From: Streptomyces sp. BHT-5-2
GTDB lineage: Bacteria > Actinomycetota > Actinomycetes > Streptomycetales > Streptomycetaceae
Length of the DNA: 64,000 nucleotides
Assembly (NCBI RefSeq): GCF_019774615.1
Contig: NZ_CP081497.1
Coordinates: forward strand, 1,984,001 to 2,048,000
Direction: 5' to 3'
The position numbers and the translations under genes were made by a program. Of this stretch, positions 16,859-26,048 are shown in pieces. The notes below the pieces were generated by a model. That model made no database searches. It had not been told where the DNA came from and was given only the letters and a program-made list of their open reading frames with translations. Positions within the stretch are counted from its first letter, which is position 1. Each line of letters begins with the position of its first letter.

Positions 16859-17839
16859 TCAGCCCAGCCGGGTCAGATCGGGCCGCAGCCGGTGCCAGAC
16901 CGGGTGCCGGATCCGGCCCGCCGACGTCCATCCGCTGAAGGCGATCTCGGCCACCAGCCGGGGCTCCGCCCAGTGCACCCCCGTCAGCTCGACGGCGTTG
17001 ACGAACGGCGAGCGGTCCAGCGGGATCACGCCGAAGTAGCGCGCCAGCTCCTGCCGTTCGTGGTCGGAGAGCCCGGAGCCCACCGCGCCCACGAACCGCA
17101 GCCCGGCCGGCTCCGCGACCCCCGCCAGCACCGACCCCGGCAGGCCGCCGAGCGCGCCGCGCCCCTCCGTCCAGCCGCCGATGACGATGTCCAGCGTCTG
17201 TAGGTACTTGGTCTTCACCCAGTCGTCCGAGCGCACCCCGGGCAGGTAGGGCGAGGACAGCCGCTTGGCCATCACGCCCTCCAGGCCGCCGTGCAGCGCC
17301 GCGTCCCAGGCCCGCCGGCCGTGCCCGGCCAGGTAGCCCGGCACCGACCAGTTCGGGCCGTCCAGCCCGAGCCCTGCCAGGACCGCCCGCCGCTCGTGGT
17401 AGGGCGCGTCCAGCAGCGGCCCGCCCAGGTACATCACGTCGAAGAGCACCAGCTGGACGGGGAGTTCCATGGCCAGCCGGGCGGTGCGGCGCGGGTTGAG
17501 CACGCCCATCCGGCGTTGCAGCAGCCCGAAGTCGGGGCGTCCGGCGGGGTCCAGCACCACCACCTCGCCGTCCAGCACCGCGGGCCGGCCGCGCAGCTGC
17601 TCGCCGAGCGGGCTCAGCTCGGGGTAGGTCGCGGTGGCGTCGTTGCCGGCCCGGGTGACCAGCCGGAGGGTGCCGTCGCCCGGCGTGTTCACGATGCACC
17701 GGGCCCCGTCCCACTTGGCCTCGAACGCCCAGGCCGCCTGCTCGTGGTCGGGCGGCAGCGGCCCGAGCACGGCGAGCATCGGCCGGATCACGGGATACGG
17801 GGGCGGGGCCGCGGCGCCGCCCCCGGGGGTCGGGGCCAT
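16859..17839 (-). CDS. ATP-dependent DNA ligase (LigD-type ligase domain)
   Basis: The 326-residue protein begins MAPTPGGG, and the conserved RPMLAVLGPLP is followed by the nucleotidyl lysine motif FEAKWDGARC (Lys42). It then has VLDGEVVVLD (motif III region), DVMYLGG, EGVMAKRLSSPY (motif IV) and WVKTK (motif V), and an OB-fold ends the chain. This is a stand-alone ligase of the kind linked to non-homologous end joining in actinobacteria. No Ku gene or LigD polymerase domain is in the window. The stop lies 23 bp from decayed tnpB DNA. Confidence 0.85.
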   Translation of the reverse strand: MAPTPGGGAAAPPPYPVIRPMLAVLGPLPPDHEQAAWAFEAKWDGARCIVNTPGDGTLRLVTRAGNDATATYPELSPLGEQLRGRPAVLDGEVVVLDPAGRPDFGLLQRRMGVLNPRRTARLAMELPVQLVLFDVMYLGGPLLDAPYHERRAVLAGLGLDGPNWSVPGYLAGHGRRAWDAALHGGLEGVMAKRLSSPYLPGVRSDDWVKTKYLQTLDIVIGGWTEGRGALGGLPGSVLAGVAEPAGLRFVGAVGSGLSDHERQELARYFGVIPLDRSPFVNAVELTGVHWAEPRLVAEIAFSGWTSAGRIRHPVWHRLRPDLTRLG

Positions 17840-17934
17840 ACTCCGATGATCGGCGGAGGCGCAGCTCCCCGCAGGGCGGGCCAGGAGGGCGGTGGCCCCG
17901 GGCGGCCGCCCCGGTGCCCGGCCCCGATCCGTGG

Positions 17935-20220
17935 TCAGTGGTCCGTCGCCTCCGGCTGCCCCACCGGCTCCGCGGGCCGCAGCCGTCGCAGCCACGTCCG
18001 CACCGCCTCCGGGTACGCCGCGTCCAGCCACCAGGGCGCCCACCACGCCCGCCGGCCCAGCAGCGCCAGCGCCGCGGGCATCAGCAGCGGCCGCACCACC
18101 GCCGCGTCGAGCAGCACGCTCGCCGCCAGGCCCAGCCCGAGCATCTTCACCACCACGACGTCGCTGAGCAGGAAGGCGGCGAAGACCCCGGCCGTGATCA
18201 GGGCGGCGCAGGTGAGCACCCGGGAGGTGTCCGCCAGGGCGTGCGCCGCGCCCTCGGCCGGGTCGACGTAGCGCGGCCGGTTCGCCCGGACCCGGGAGAG
18301 CAGGAAGGAGTCGCAGCCGGTAACCAGTCCGAAGCCGATCGCGCACAGCACCGGCGGAACCCAGCCCTCCACCGGCACCGGTCCCGCGACGCCCAGCGCC
18401 GGGCCGCCCCACCCCCACTGGAAGACCGCCACCACCACCCCGTACGACGCCGCGACCGACAGCGTGGTGAGCACCGTGGCCTGTAGCGCGGCCAGCACGC
18501 CCCGGCACACCGCCAGCGCGGTCAGGAACGCCAGGCAGACGACCAGGGCGATCACCGACGGCAGCCGGTCGGCGACCCGGTCCAGGAAGTCCACCTGGGT
18601 CGCGGTGGCGCCGGTGACGTAGCCGCGGGCCTCGTAGCCGTCCAGGGCGCGGGGGAGCACCGAGTCCGTCAGGTGGTGGACGAGCGTGGCGGTGGCGGCG
18701 TCCCGCGGGGCCCGTGCGGGGTAGGCGGTGGCGGTCAGCACCGCGCCGTCCGGGGCGGCCGTGAGCGGGGTGACGGCGGCGGTGCCGGGGATCCGGCCGA
18801 GCACCTGCCGGGCCTGCCGGGCCAGCGCCGGGCGGTCCGCCTCCGGTACCGCGCTGCGGTCGACGACCAGCGTCAGCGGCCCGGGGGCGCCGGGGCCGAA
18901 CGCCGCGGTCATCAGGTCGAAGGCGCGCCGGGCGGTGGACGACGGCGGGTCCGCTCCGGCGTCGAGGTGCGCCGGCCGCGCCGAGAGGGCCGGGCCGGCG
19001 AGCACCGTCAGGGCGAGCACTCCGCCCGCCAGGAACGGCCAGGGGCGGCGGGCCACCCGCTGGGCGCGGCGGAGGACGCGGCGCGCCCCGGCGGCCGGTT
19101 CCGGGGCCGTCTCGGCGGCCGGCCCGCGCACCCGGAGCCGGTCGAACCGCCGGCCCAGCAGCCCGAGGAGCGCCGGGACGAGGGTGAGCGCCCCGAGCAC
19201 CGCGGTGGCCGTGGTGAGCGCGGCCGCGGCGGCCAGCCCGGTGAGGAGGCCGACGCGGGCGGCGGACAGGCCCAGCAGCGCGACGAGCACAGCGGCACCC
19301 GAGACCAGGACGGCTCGGCCGCCGCCGGCCGCGGCCCGGCCCGCGGCGGTGGCCGGGTCCGCACCGTCCCGCAGCAGCTGCCGGTGACGGGTGATCAGGA
19401 TCGGTGCGTAGGCGATGCCCAGGCCGAGGCCGAGCAGGGTGGCCAGGGTGGGGGAGACGGGGGCGAAGGGGAAGGCGGCGGCCAGCAGGCCCAGACAGCC
19501 GGTCCCGCAGACCACGCCGATCAGCGCGGTCAGCAGCGGCAGGCCGGCGGCCAGTACGCCGCCGAACACGGCCAGCAGTACGGCCGTGGCCACCGCGAAC
19601 CCGAGCAGCATGCCCGGCCGGTCGTCGGTGCCCGGCCGCGCCAGGTGACCCAGCGCACCGCCGAACTCCACCTGGACGCCCGCCGCGCGCAGCGGCGCCA
19701 CCGCCCGGTCCGTGCCCGGCAGGACGTCCGGCCCCAGGCGCCCCGGCGGGTCCCGGAACCGCACGGTGAGGTATCCGGTCCGGCCGTCGGCGGAGAGCGG
19801 CCCGGTGGGTGCCGTGCCGGGGGCGGGGGACGGGGTCCGGGACCCCGGCGGCGGCAGCGGCCCCTGTGCGGACAGCGCTGCCGGCAGCTTCGCCAGGGCG
19901 GCGGTGGCGCGGTCGATCGGGCCGGCGTAGGCGGTCAGCGGCCGGTCGGCGTGCAGCACGACCTGGCCGGCGTAGCCGCCGGCGGCGGGGTGGTGTGCGG
20001 TGAGCACCTCCCGGCCCTGGACGGACGGGGCTCCGGGCAGCGAGAAGTCGTCGGCGTAGACCCCGCCCAACGTCCGCTGGAGCACCTGCACGCCGGCCAG
20101 TCCCACCAGCCACAGCACCAGGACGAGCACGGCGTGGCGGGCGCACCACTCGCCGAGGCGCCGCAGGGTTCCCTCGGGCCGCCGGCGGACCGGCGCAGAT
20201 GGCAACGACATGTCTCGCAT
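17935..20220 (-). CDS. MMPL-family membrane transporter
   Basis: The 761-residue protein has the MmpL/RND duplicated layout: one N-terminal helix, a large outside domain (about 50-190), five or six helices, a second outside domain (about 390-530) and a second helix block ending in a short tail. MMPL proteins use the proton gradient to export lipids or small molecules. The family's paired Asp-Tyr proton-relay residues are absent: TM4 reads GLGIAYAPIL where GLGIDYxxF is usual, and TM10 reads TGCDSFLLSR where MDYEVFLLSR is usual. The start is ATG 20220 or ATG 20211. An IS110 element now sits about 105 bp upstream. Confidence 0.83.
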   Translation of the reverse strand: MRDMSLPSAPVRRRPEGTLRRLGEWCARHAVLVLVLWLVGLAGVQVLQRTLGGVYADDFSLPGAPSVQGREVLTAHHPAAGGYAGQVVLHADRPLTAYAGPIDRATAALAKLPAALSAQGPLPPPGSRTPSPAPGTAPTGPLSADGRTGYLTVRFRDPPGRLGPDVLPGTDRAVAPLRAAGVQVEFGGALGHLARPGTDDRPGMLLGFAVATAVLLAVFGGVLAAGLPLLTALIGVVCGTGCLGLLAAAFPFAPVSPTLATLLGLGLGIAYAPILITRHRQLLRDGADPATAAGRAAAGGGRAVLVSGAAVLVALLGLSAARVGLLTGLAAAAALTTATAVLGALTLVPALLGLLGRRFDRLRVRGPAAETAPEPAAGARRVLRRAQRVARRPWPFLAGGVLALTVLAGPALSARPAHLDAGADPPSSTARRAFDLMTAAFGPGAPGPLTLVVDRSAVPEADRPALARQARQVLGRIPGTAAVTPLTAAPDGAVLTATAYPARAPRDAATATLVHHLTDSVLPRALDGYEARGYVTGATATQVDFLDRVADRLPSVIALVVCLAFLTALAVCRGVLAALQATVLTTLSVAASYGVVVAVFQWGWGGPALGVAGPVPVEGWVPPVLCAIGFGLVTGCDSFLLSRVRANRPRYVDPAEGAAHALADTSRVLTCAALITAGVFAAFLLSDVVVVKMLGLGLAASVLLDAAVVRPLLMPAALALLGRRAWWAPWWLDAAYPEAVRTWLRRLRPAEPVGQPEATDH

Positions 20221-20309
20221 TCAAGGCGCGTTCCGGCGCGGCGGCATGCGGGGGGAGCGAGACGGGTGGTGCGGCCGCGGGCGTACGGCGCGGGGCCGTA
20301 CCGGGGGGT

Positions 20310-21770
20310 GCCCCTATGGGTTTCGTCAACCCGTGGGGGCTGGTTGGGGTTGGTAGAAGGTGCCGTCGCGGAGCATGGCGAAGAGCACGTCGGCTCGTCG
20401 TCTGGCGAGGCAGAGGAGGGCTTGGGTGTGGTGTTTTCCCTGGGCGATCTTCTTGTCGTAGTAGGCCCTGGAGACGGGGTCGGCCAGGGCGGCGAACGCG
20501 GAGAGGAAGAAGGCGCGTTTGAGCTGTTTGTTTCCTCTGCGCGATGGCTGTTCGCCGCGGATGGAGGACCCGGAACTGCGGGTTGCCGGGGCGAGGCCGG
20601 CGTAGGCGGCGAGGTGGGCGGCGCTGGGGAAGCTGCTGGCGTCGCCGATGTCGATGAGGATGCGTGCTCCGGTCCTGACGCCGATCCCCGGCATGGACGT
20701 CAGGACCTTGGAAAGAGGGTGAGCCTCCAGCAGTTCCTCGATCCTTGTGGCGAGGAGTTTGCGCTGGTCAAGTACCGACTGGAGCGAGCTGGCGAGGCTG
20801 GGGACGATCAATGCGGCCGCGGCCGTGCCTGGCACGACCACTGTCTGCTCGTCCAGGGCGGTGAAGATGTCATCGACGAGCCGTTCCGCCATCCGTGGTG
20901 CCTTTGGGCGGATCAGGTTCACCAGCCGACGCCGTCCGGCCTTGCGGACCTGGGCCGGCGAACCGCACTGGTCGAGCAGCTTGAGCACGGCTGGGTGCTG
21001 CATTCGCGGTCCCAGTACCCGTTCCAGCGACGGGTGGATCTGTGTCAGCAGTCCCCGCAGTCTGTTGCTGATGCGGGTGGCTTCGCCGGCCAGGTCGTCG
21101 TCGAAACCCACGATCATTTCCAGCTCGGCTACTGCCTCGTCGGCAAGCTCGACGGCCCGCAGAGTGTGCGGCATCGACCGGGCCGCGTCCGCGATGATGA
21201 AGGCGTCGCGGGCGTCGGTTTTGGCTTCACCGGGGTAGAGGTCGGCGATCCGCCGCATCGTCAGGCCCGGCAGGTAAGCCACGGGGCAGTCCATGTCGCG
21301 GGCCACGGCCAGCGGCAGGGCGCCGATGGAGGCGGGCTGGTCGACGACCACGAGCACGGTGCCGTGCTTGGCTTTCAGCTTGGCGAACACGTCGCGGAGC
21401 TTGGGTTCGCTGTTGGGCAGCCGCTTGTCGAAGGCCTTCCTTCCGGCCGGAGTGACGGCGGTGGCGTGGTGTTCGCTCTTGCCGACGTCCAGGCCGAGGA
21501 AGGCGCCGATCTCACTGACGTCGATCACGTGCGTCCTCTGGTCGTTCCCGCCCGGCCGTCCCACGGCACCGATCGCCACATCCACATTACGAAGAGCCTC
21601 CCGACCTGCGGACAAGCCGGTGGTCATGCCCCTAATCAGCGGTCTGTCGATGCCTCCGGAGCCGGTGACACCACCCCCCAGGCCATACGTTCGACAGGGG
21701 GAGAAAGTCATGCCAACTCCGAAGGCCGGGCGCCCCATTGCGGGGCCACCAAGAAGGTAATGGGGGGAGC
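20310..21770 (-). mobile_element. IS110-family insertion sequence (approximate limits)
   Basis: It consists of the transposase gene plus about 200-240 bp of noncoding DNA upstream of its start. IS110-family elements lack long terminal inverted repeats, and I could not fix the ends precisely from one copy. The element probably ends a little past the transposase stop on one side and before about 21770 on the other. Confidence 0.6.
20326..21528 (-). CDS. IS110-family transposase (DEDD recombinase)
   Basis: The 400-residue protein has an N-terminal DEDD/RuvC-like domain (FLGLDVGKSEHHATAV, then GEAKTDARDAFIIADAAR) and a C-terminal IS116/IS110/IS902 domain (MPGIGVRTGARILIDIGD, LAAYAGLAP and the serine-containing RSSGSSIRGEQPSRRGNK). 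Length and motifs are complete, so it is probably active. GTG 21528 gives the usual N-terminus. It inserted between the MMPL gene and the ChaA-like gene. Confidence 0.9.
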   Translation of the reverse strand: MIDVSEIGAFLGLDVGKSEHHATAVTPAGRKAFDKRLPNSEPKLRDVFAKLKAKHGTVLVVVDQPASIGALPLAVARDMDCPVAYLPGLTMRRIADLYPGEAKTDARDAFIIADAARSMPHTLRAVELADEAVAELEMIVGFDDDLAGEATRISNRLRGLLTQIHPSLERVLGPRMQHPAVLKLLDQCGSPAQVRKAGRRRLVNLIRPKAPRMAERLVDDIFTALDEQTVVVPGTAAAALIVPSLASSLQSVLDQRKLLATRIEELLEAHPLSKVLTSMPGIGVRTGARILIDIGDASSFPSAAHLAAYAGLAPATRSSGSSIRGEQPSRRGNKQLKRAFFLSAFAALADPVSRAYYDKKIAQGKHHTQALLCLARRRADVLFAMLRDGTFYQPQPAPTG

Positions 21771-21922
21771 GGGGGAAGCCCCGGCCGGACGGGGGAACCC
21801 GGCCGGGGCGGTTCGAGGGGCGCGGCCCGGGGGCGCGCTGCCAATTGAACGGTAAACCATTAACGGGGGCTCCGGGGCGCCGGGTGACCGCTCTCACGTA
21901 CCGGCCGCACCGGGGCGAACCC
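21529..21922. other. Noncoding region: IS110 upstream end and flank
   Basis: No gene is present. In IS110-group elements the long noncoding end upstream of the recombinase encodes a structured bridge RNA that pairs with target and donor DNA. This region is the right size and position for one (roughly 21529-21770, minus strand) and contains several short GC-rich palindromes. The rest is flank before the antiporter stop codon. Confidence 0.4.
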
Positions 21923-23023
21923 TCAGGGGCTGACCGCCAGCACCAGGTACGCCGCGAACAGCGTCAGATGGACGCTGCCCTGCAGCACGGTGGCCCGGCC
22001 CGGCACCACCGTCAGGGTGCCGACGGCGACGGTGAGCGCCAGCAGCACCATGTGACTGGCGCCCAGCCCGAGGATGAGCGGGCCCTTGAGCCAGATCGTG
22101 GCCAGCGCGACCGCGGGGATGGTCAGGCCGATGCTGGCCATCGCCGAGCCCAGGCCGAGGTTGATGCTGGTCTGCATCCGGTCCCGCCGGGCCGCCCGGA
22201 CCGCCGCGATGGTCTCCGGGAGCAGCACCAGCAGCGCGATCACCACACCCACCACGGACGACGGCAGGCCGGCCGAGGCCACCCCGGACTCGATGGTGGG
22301 CGAGACCGCCTTGGCCAGCCCCACCACCGCGACCAGCGCCACCACCAGCAGCCCCAGGCTGCTCAGCGCGACCCGCAGGGACGGCGGATCGGCGTGGTCC
22401 TCGGTGTCGATCACCTCGCCGGCCGTGGTGACCGGCAGGAAGTAGTCCCGGTGCCGGATGGTCTGGGTCGTCACGAACAGCCCGTACAGCGCCAGTGCGG
22501 CGATCGCCGCGAAGATCAGCTGCGGGCCGGAGAAGCGCGGCCCGGGTGCGGTGGTGGTGAAGGAGGGCAGCACCAGGCTGAGCCCGGCCAGCGTGGTGAC
22601 CGAGGCCAGCTCCGCCCCGGTGCCCTCGGCGTTGAAGACCGCCACCCGCCGCTTGAGCGCACCGATCAGGAGGCAGAGCCCGACGATGCCGTTGCAGGTG
22701 ATCATGACGGCCGCGAAGACGGTGTCCCGAGCCAGCCCGGCGCTCTTCTCCCCGCCGTCCGCCATCAACGTGACGATCAGCGCCACCTCGATGATGGTCA
22801 CCGCGACCGCCAGCACCAGTGACCCGAACGGCTCGCCCACGCGGTGCGCGATCACCTCCGCGTGGTGCACCGCGGCCAGCACCGCCGCGGCCAGGAACAG
22901 CGAGACCACGCCGACCAGTGCGGTCGGCAGCGAGCGCCCCCACACCAGCACCAGCAGCACCACCGCCACGACCGGCAGCGCACCGCTCCAGTGCAGGAAG
23001 GGCGTACGCGGGCGGGGGCTCAT
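21923..23023 (-). CDS. Ca2+/H+ antiporter (ChaA-like)
   Basis: The 366-residue membrane protein has about eleven hydrophobic helices and the two CaCA-family repeats: AVTIIEVALIVTLMADGG in the first half, and VIALLVLLPETIAAVRAARRDRMQTSINLGLGSAMASIGLT in the second. The acidic residues in these segments bind the cation. It should export calcium, sodium or potassium in exchange for protons. Its length matches ChaA. It lies 50 bp downstream of another minus-strand gene, possibly as an operon. Confidence 0.85.
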   Translation of the reverse strand: MSPRPRTPFLHWSGALPVVAVVLLVLVWGRSLPTALVGVVSLFLAAAVLAAVHHAEVIAHRVGEPFGSLVLAVAVTIIEVALIVTLMADGGEKSAGLARDTVFAAVMITCNGIVGLCLLIGALKRRVAVFNAEGTGAELASVTTLAGLSLVLPSFTTTAPGPRFSGPQLIFAAIAALALYGLFVTTQTIRHRDYFLPVTTAGEVIDTEDHADPPSLRVALSSLGLLVVALVAVVGLAKAVSPTIESGVASAGLPSSVVGVVIALLVLLPETIAAVRAARRDRMQTSINLGLGSAMASIGLTIPAVALATIWLKGPLILGLGASHMVLLALTVAVGTLTVVPGRATVLQGSVHLTLFAAYLVLAVSP

Positions 23024-23073
23024 GCCCCGAGCCTGACAGAGAAGCCGGGCCCCCGCCCGTCGGTGAGGTCGCC

Positions 23074-23820
23074 TCAGGCGGTCGCCCGGTGCTGGCCCTT
23101 GGTCTCCGCCGGTGCCAGTGCCGGCTTGCTGACATCGGCCACCAGCTCCACCACGTCGGGCCCGTACGCCTGCGAGTTGACCACCTTCAGCAGCAGCGCG
23201 AACTGCCCGTCCGTGCCGTACCGGCGGGCCAGCTTGGAGCGGTTGCGGACCAGATGGCGGACCGCGGCCCGGTGGGTGACCGGCCGCTGACCGGCCGCCA
23301 GGAACACCGGCCGGCCACCCTCCCCGGCCGTCAGCCGGGCCAGCAGCACGTACTCCACCGCCCCCGGCTCCATCCGGTACGCCGTCCCGCCGATGGTGAA
23401 CGTGCCCCGGCCGGCGCCGGTCGCGTCGCCCGGGTGGACCGCGACGCCCGGCAGCAGGCTCGCCAGATGGGCGGCGAGCCGGCGGTGCGCGGTCGGGTCG
23501 CCGACGCAGAACTCGGTGCGCGCCCCGAAGCCCTGGAGCCCGGTGTCGTGCGGGGCGACCTCCGGGTGCGCGCCGCAGTTCTCGATCACCGACGCCAGCC
23601 CCAGCAGGGCCAGTGCGTCGTGCCGCGGGATGCTCCACTGCGCCGAGGCGCTGTCCCGGTGGGTGACCAGGACGCACTCGGAACCGTCGGGCAGCCCGAA
23701 GAAGCCCTGTTCGCGGGTGCGCTTGCGGCGGGTGACCGCGGAGAGCCCGGCCCAGCCGACGGCCAGCCCCACGAGGAGGGCCACCGCCGCGGTCAGGAGG
23801 AGCAGCAGGGTGTCGTCCAT
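23074..23820 (-). CDS. Membrane-anchored hypothetical protein
   Basis: The 248-residue protein has one N-terminal membrane helix (TLLLLLTAAVALLVGLAVGW) followed by a positive stretch (TRRKRTREQ), then a soluble domain predicted to lie in the cytoplasm. Readable segments include PDGSECVLVTHRDSASAQWS and MEPGAVEYVLLARLTAG. I do not recognise the family. It is translated from a well-placed ATG and ends 50 bp upstream of the antiporter gene, so the two may be co-transcribed. Confidence 0.65.
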   Translation of the reverse strand: MDDTLLLLLTAAVALLVGLAVGWAGLSAVTRRKRTREQGFFGLPDGSECVLVTHRDSASAQWSIPRHDALALLGLASVIENCGAHPEVAPHDTGLQGFGARTEFCVGDPTAHRRLAAHLASLLPGVAVHPGDATGAGRGTFTIGGTAYRMEPGAVEYVLLARLTAGEGGRPVFLAAGQRPVTHRAAVRHLVRNRSKLARRYGTDGQFALLLKVVNSQAYGPDVVELVADVSKPALAPAETKGQHRATA

Positions 23821-24062
23821 GGCGGGCGAGCGTAGCCGCTGTCGGGCGGGTGTTCGATGTCGGGCCGTCGCGCCGCACCCCTTGCCCCGGTCCGTGCGGA
23901 TAGGGCGGGCACGTACGGCTCGTCCCCGAACCGCCCGGTCCCGCGCACCGCCCTCACCGAGCGGCCGCCGCCCCCGAAATACCCCCTGTCGGCGCGCTGT
24001 TGGCCCGGGTAGGCTCCGGCCCCTGCCGCCCCCTTCGCACCACCTCAGGAGGAAGTCCAGGT

Positions 24063-25874
24063 ATGTCCCACGCCCGTCGTCTCACCGTCCTGGGAGTCAC
24101 GGCCGCACTGGCCGGCTCCCTGATGGCGGTTCCGGCCGCCGCCCGCACCGCGGCGCCCCCGCCCGGCACCACCGCCCCCGCCAAGACCCCGGTCGCCGTC
24201 GGCTACGGCGGGGCGGTCGCCAGCGTCGACGCGGACGCCTCCGCCGCCGGCATCGAGGTGCTCCGCAAGGGCGGCAACGCCGTCGACGCCGCGGTCGCCA
24301 CCGCCGCCGCCCTCGGCGTCACCGAGCCCTACTCCGCCGGCGTCGGCGGCGGCGGCTACTTCGTCTACTACGACGCCAGGTCGAAGACCGTCCGCACCCT
24401 CGACGGCCGCGAGACCGCCCCCCGCACCGCCACCAAGGACCTCTTCCTGGAGAACGGCAAGCCGATACCGTTCGCCGACGCGGTCACCAGCGGCCTCAGC
24501 ATCGGCACCCCCGGCACCCCCGCCACCTGGGCCAGCGCCCTGAAGAAGTGGGGCAGCCGCCCCCTGGCACAGGTCCTCCGGCCCGCCGAGAAGCTCGCCG
24601 CCGACGGCTTCACCGTCGATCCGACCTTCCGCCGCCAGACCGCGGACAACGAGGCCCGCTTCCGCGACTTCCCGGCCACCGCCGCCCTCTTCCTGCCCGG
24701 CGGCAAGCTCCCGGTCGTCGGCTCGACGCTGAAGAACCCCGATCTGGCCCGCACCTACCGCCAGTTGGGACAGCAGGGCGTCGGCGCGCTCTACCACGGC
24801 GCGATCGGCCGGGACATCGTCCGCACCGTCCAGCGCCCGCCGGTCCGCGCCGGCAGCACCCGCAAGGTCCGCCCCGGCCACCTGACCACCGCCGACCTCG
24901 GCGCCTACGGCACGATCGGCCACGCGCCGACCCACACCACCTACCGCGGCCTGGACGTCTACGGCATGGCCCCGTCCTCCTCCGGCGGCACCAGCGTCGC
25001 CGAGGCGCTCAACATCCTGGAGAAGACCGACCTTTCGCACCTGACCGAGCAGCAGTACCTGCACCGCTACATCGAGGCGAGCCGGATCGCCTTCGCCGAC
25101 CGCGGCCGCTGGGTCGGCGACCCGGCCCAGGTGAACGTCCCGGTCAAGGGCCTGACCTCCAAGCGGTTCGCCGCCTCCCGCGAGTGCCTGATCAACGACC
25201 GCAAGGCCCTCACCAGCCCGCTCGCCCCCGGCGACCCGCGCCACCCGAAGCCCTGCGGCACCACCGGCCGGGCCGCCCCGACCACCTACGAGGGCGAGAA
25301 CACCACCCACCTCACCGTCGCCGACAAGTGGGGCAACATCGTCTCCTACACCCTCACCATCGAGCAGACCGGCGGCAGCGGCATCACCGTCCCCGGCCGC
25401 GGCTTCCTGCTCAACAACGAGCTGACCGACTTCTCCTTCGCGCCCGCCGACCCGGCCGTGCCCGACCCGAACCTCCCCGGCCCCGGCAAGCGGCCCCGCT
25501 CGTCCATCTCCCCGACCGTCGTGCTGCACCACGGGCAGCCCGTGCTGGCGCTGGGCTCGCCCGGCGGCGCCACCATCATCACCACCGTGCTGCAGACCCT
25601 CCTCAACCACCTCGACCGCGGCATGCCGCTGGTGGACGCCATCGCCGCACCCCGCGCCAGCCAGCGCAACGCCGCCGCCACCGAACTCGAACCGGCCCTG
25701 TACGACAGCCCGCTGCGCAAGCAACTGGAGGCGCTCGGCCACACCTTCAAGCTCAACCCGGAGATCGGCGCCGCCACCGGTGTGGAACGGCTTCCGGACG
25801 GCCGCTGGCTCGCCGCGGCCGAGAAGGCCCGGCGCGGCGGCGGCTCCGCGATGGTCGTCCGCCCGGCGCCGTAA
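24063..25874 (+). CDS. ggt: Secreted gamma-glutamyltransferase
   Basis: The 603-residue precursor has a signal peptide (cleavage near MAVPAAART), then GGNAVDAAVATAAALGVTEPYS and SAGVGGGGYFVYYD of the large subunit. The self-cleavage site lies at ENTTHLTVADKWGN, with Thr as the new N-terminal nucleophile of the small subunit, and LSPGGATI-like residues (LGSPGGATIITTVLQ) follow. It hydrolyses or transfers the gamma-glutamyl group of glutathione and related peptides outside the cell. The start follows AGGAGGAAG. Expressed alone, with about 190 bp before the next gene. Confidence 0.92.
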   Translation: MSHARRLTVLGVTAALAGSLMAVPAAARTAAPPPGTTAPAKTPVAVGYGGAVASVDADASAAGIEVLRKGGNAVDAAVATAAALGVTEPYSAGVGGGGYFVYYDARSKTVRTLDGRETAPRTATKDLFLENGKPIPFADAVTSGLSIGTPGTPATWASALKKWGSRPLAQVLRPAEKLAADGFTVDPTFRRQTADNEARFRDFPATAALFLPGGKLPVVGSTLKNPDLARTYRQLGQQGVGALYHGAIGRDIVRTVQRPPVRAGSTRKVRPGHLTTADLGAYGTIGHAPTHTTYRGLDVYGMAPSSSGGTSVAEALNILEKTDLSHLTEQQYLHRYIEASRIAFADRGRWVGDPAQVNVPVKGLTSKRFAASRECLINDRKALTSPLAPGDPRHPKPCGTTGRAAPTTYEGENTTHLTVADKWGNIVSYTLTIEQTGGSGITVPGRGFLLNNELTDFSFAPADPAVPDPNLPGPGKRPRSSISPTVVLHHGQPVLALGSPGGATIITTVLQTLLNHLDRGMPLVDAIAAPRASQRNAAATELEPALYDSPLRKQLEALGHTFKLNPEIGAATGVERLPDGRWLAAAEKARRGGGSAMVVRPAP

Positions 25875-26048
25875 CAACCCAGCGCCGGCGCCCAGTCGGC
25901 AACACCGTCGACACCCGGACGGGCCGTGTGTGCCGTCCGTGTGTCGTCGATGTGTCGTGCCGCGCGGCGTCGTTGCCGCCCCCCGCGGTGCCGATTAGCC
26001 TCCTGGAACCGTTCGTTCGAGTGAGCGGTCCCAGGGAGGGCACGCACC

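Noticed and set aside
12882..17839. Search for a secondary-metabolite cluster around methyltransferase, hydrolase and MocR genes
   Set aside because: There are no core synthase genes, and the genes have separate promoters and unrelated functions.
18673..21855. 1060-codon plus-strand frame across the MMPL and IS110 genes
   Set aside because: It runs antisense through two unrelated genes. No start context or domain supports it.
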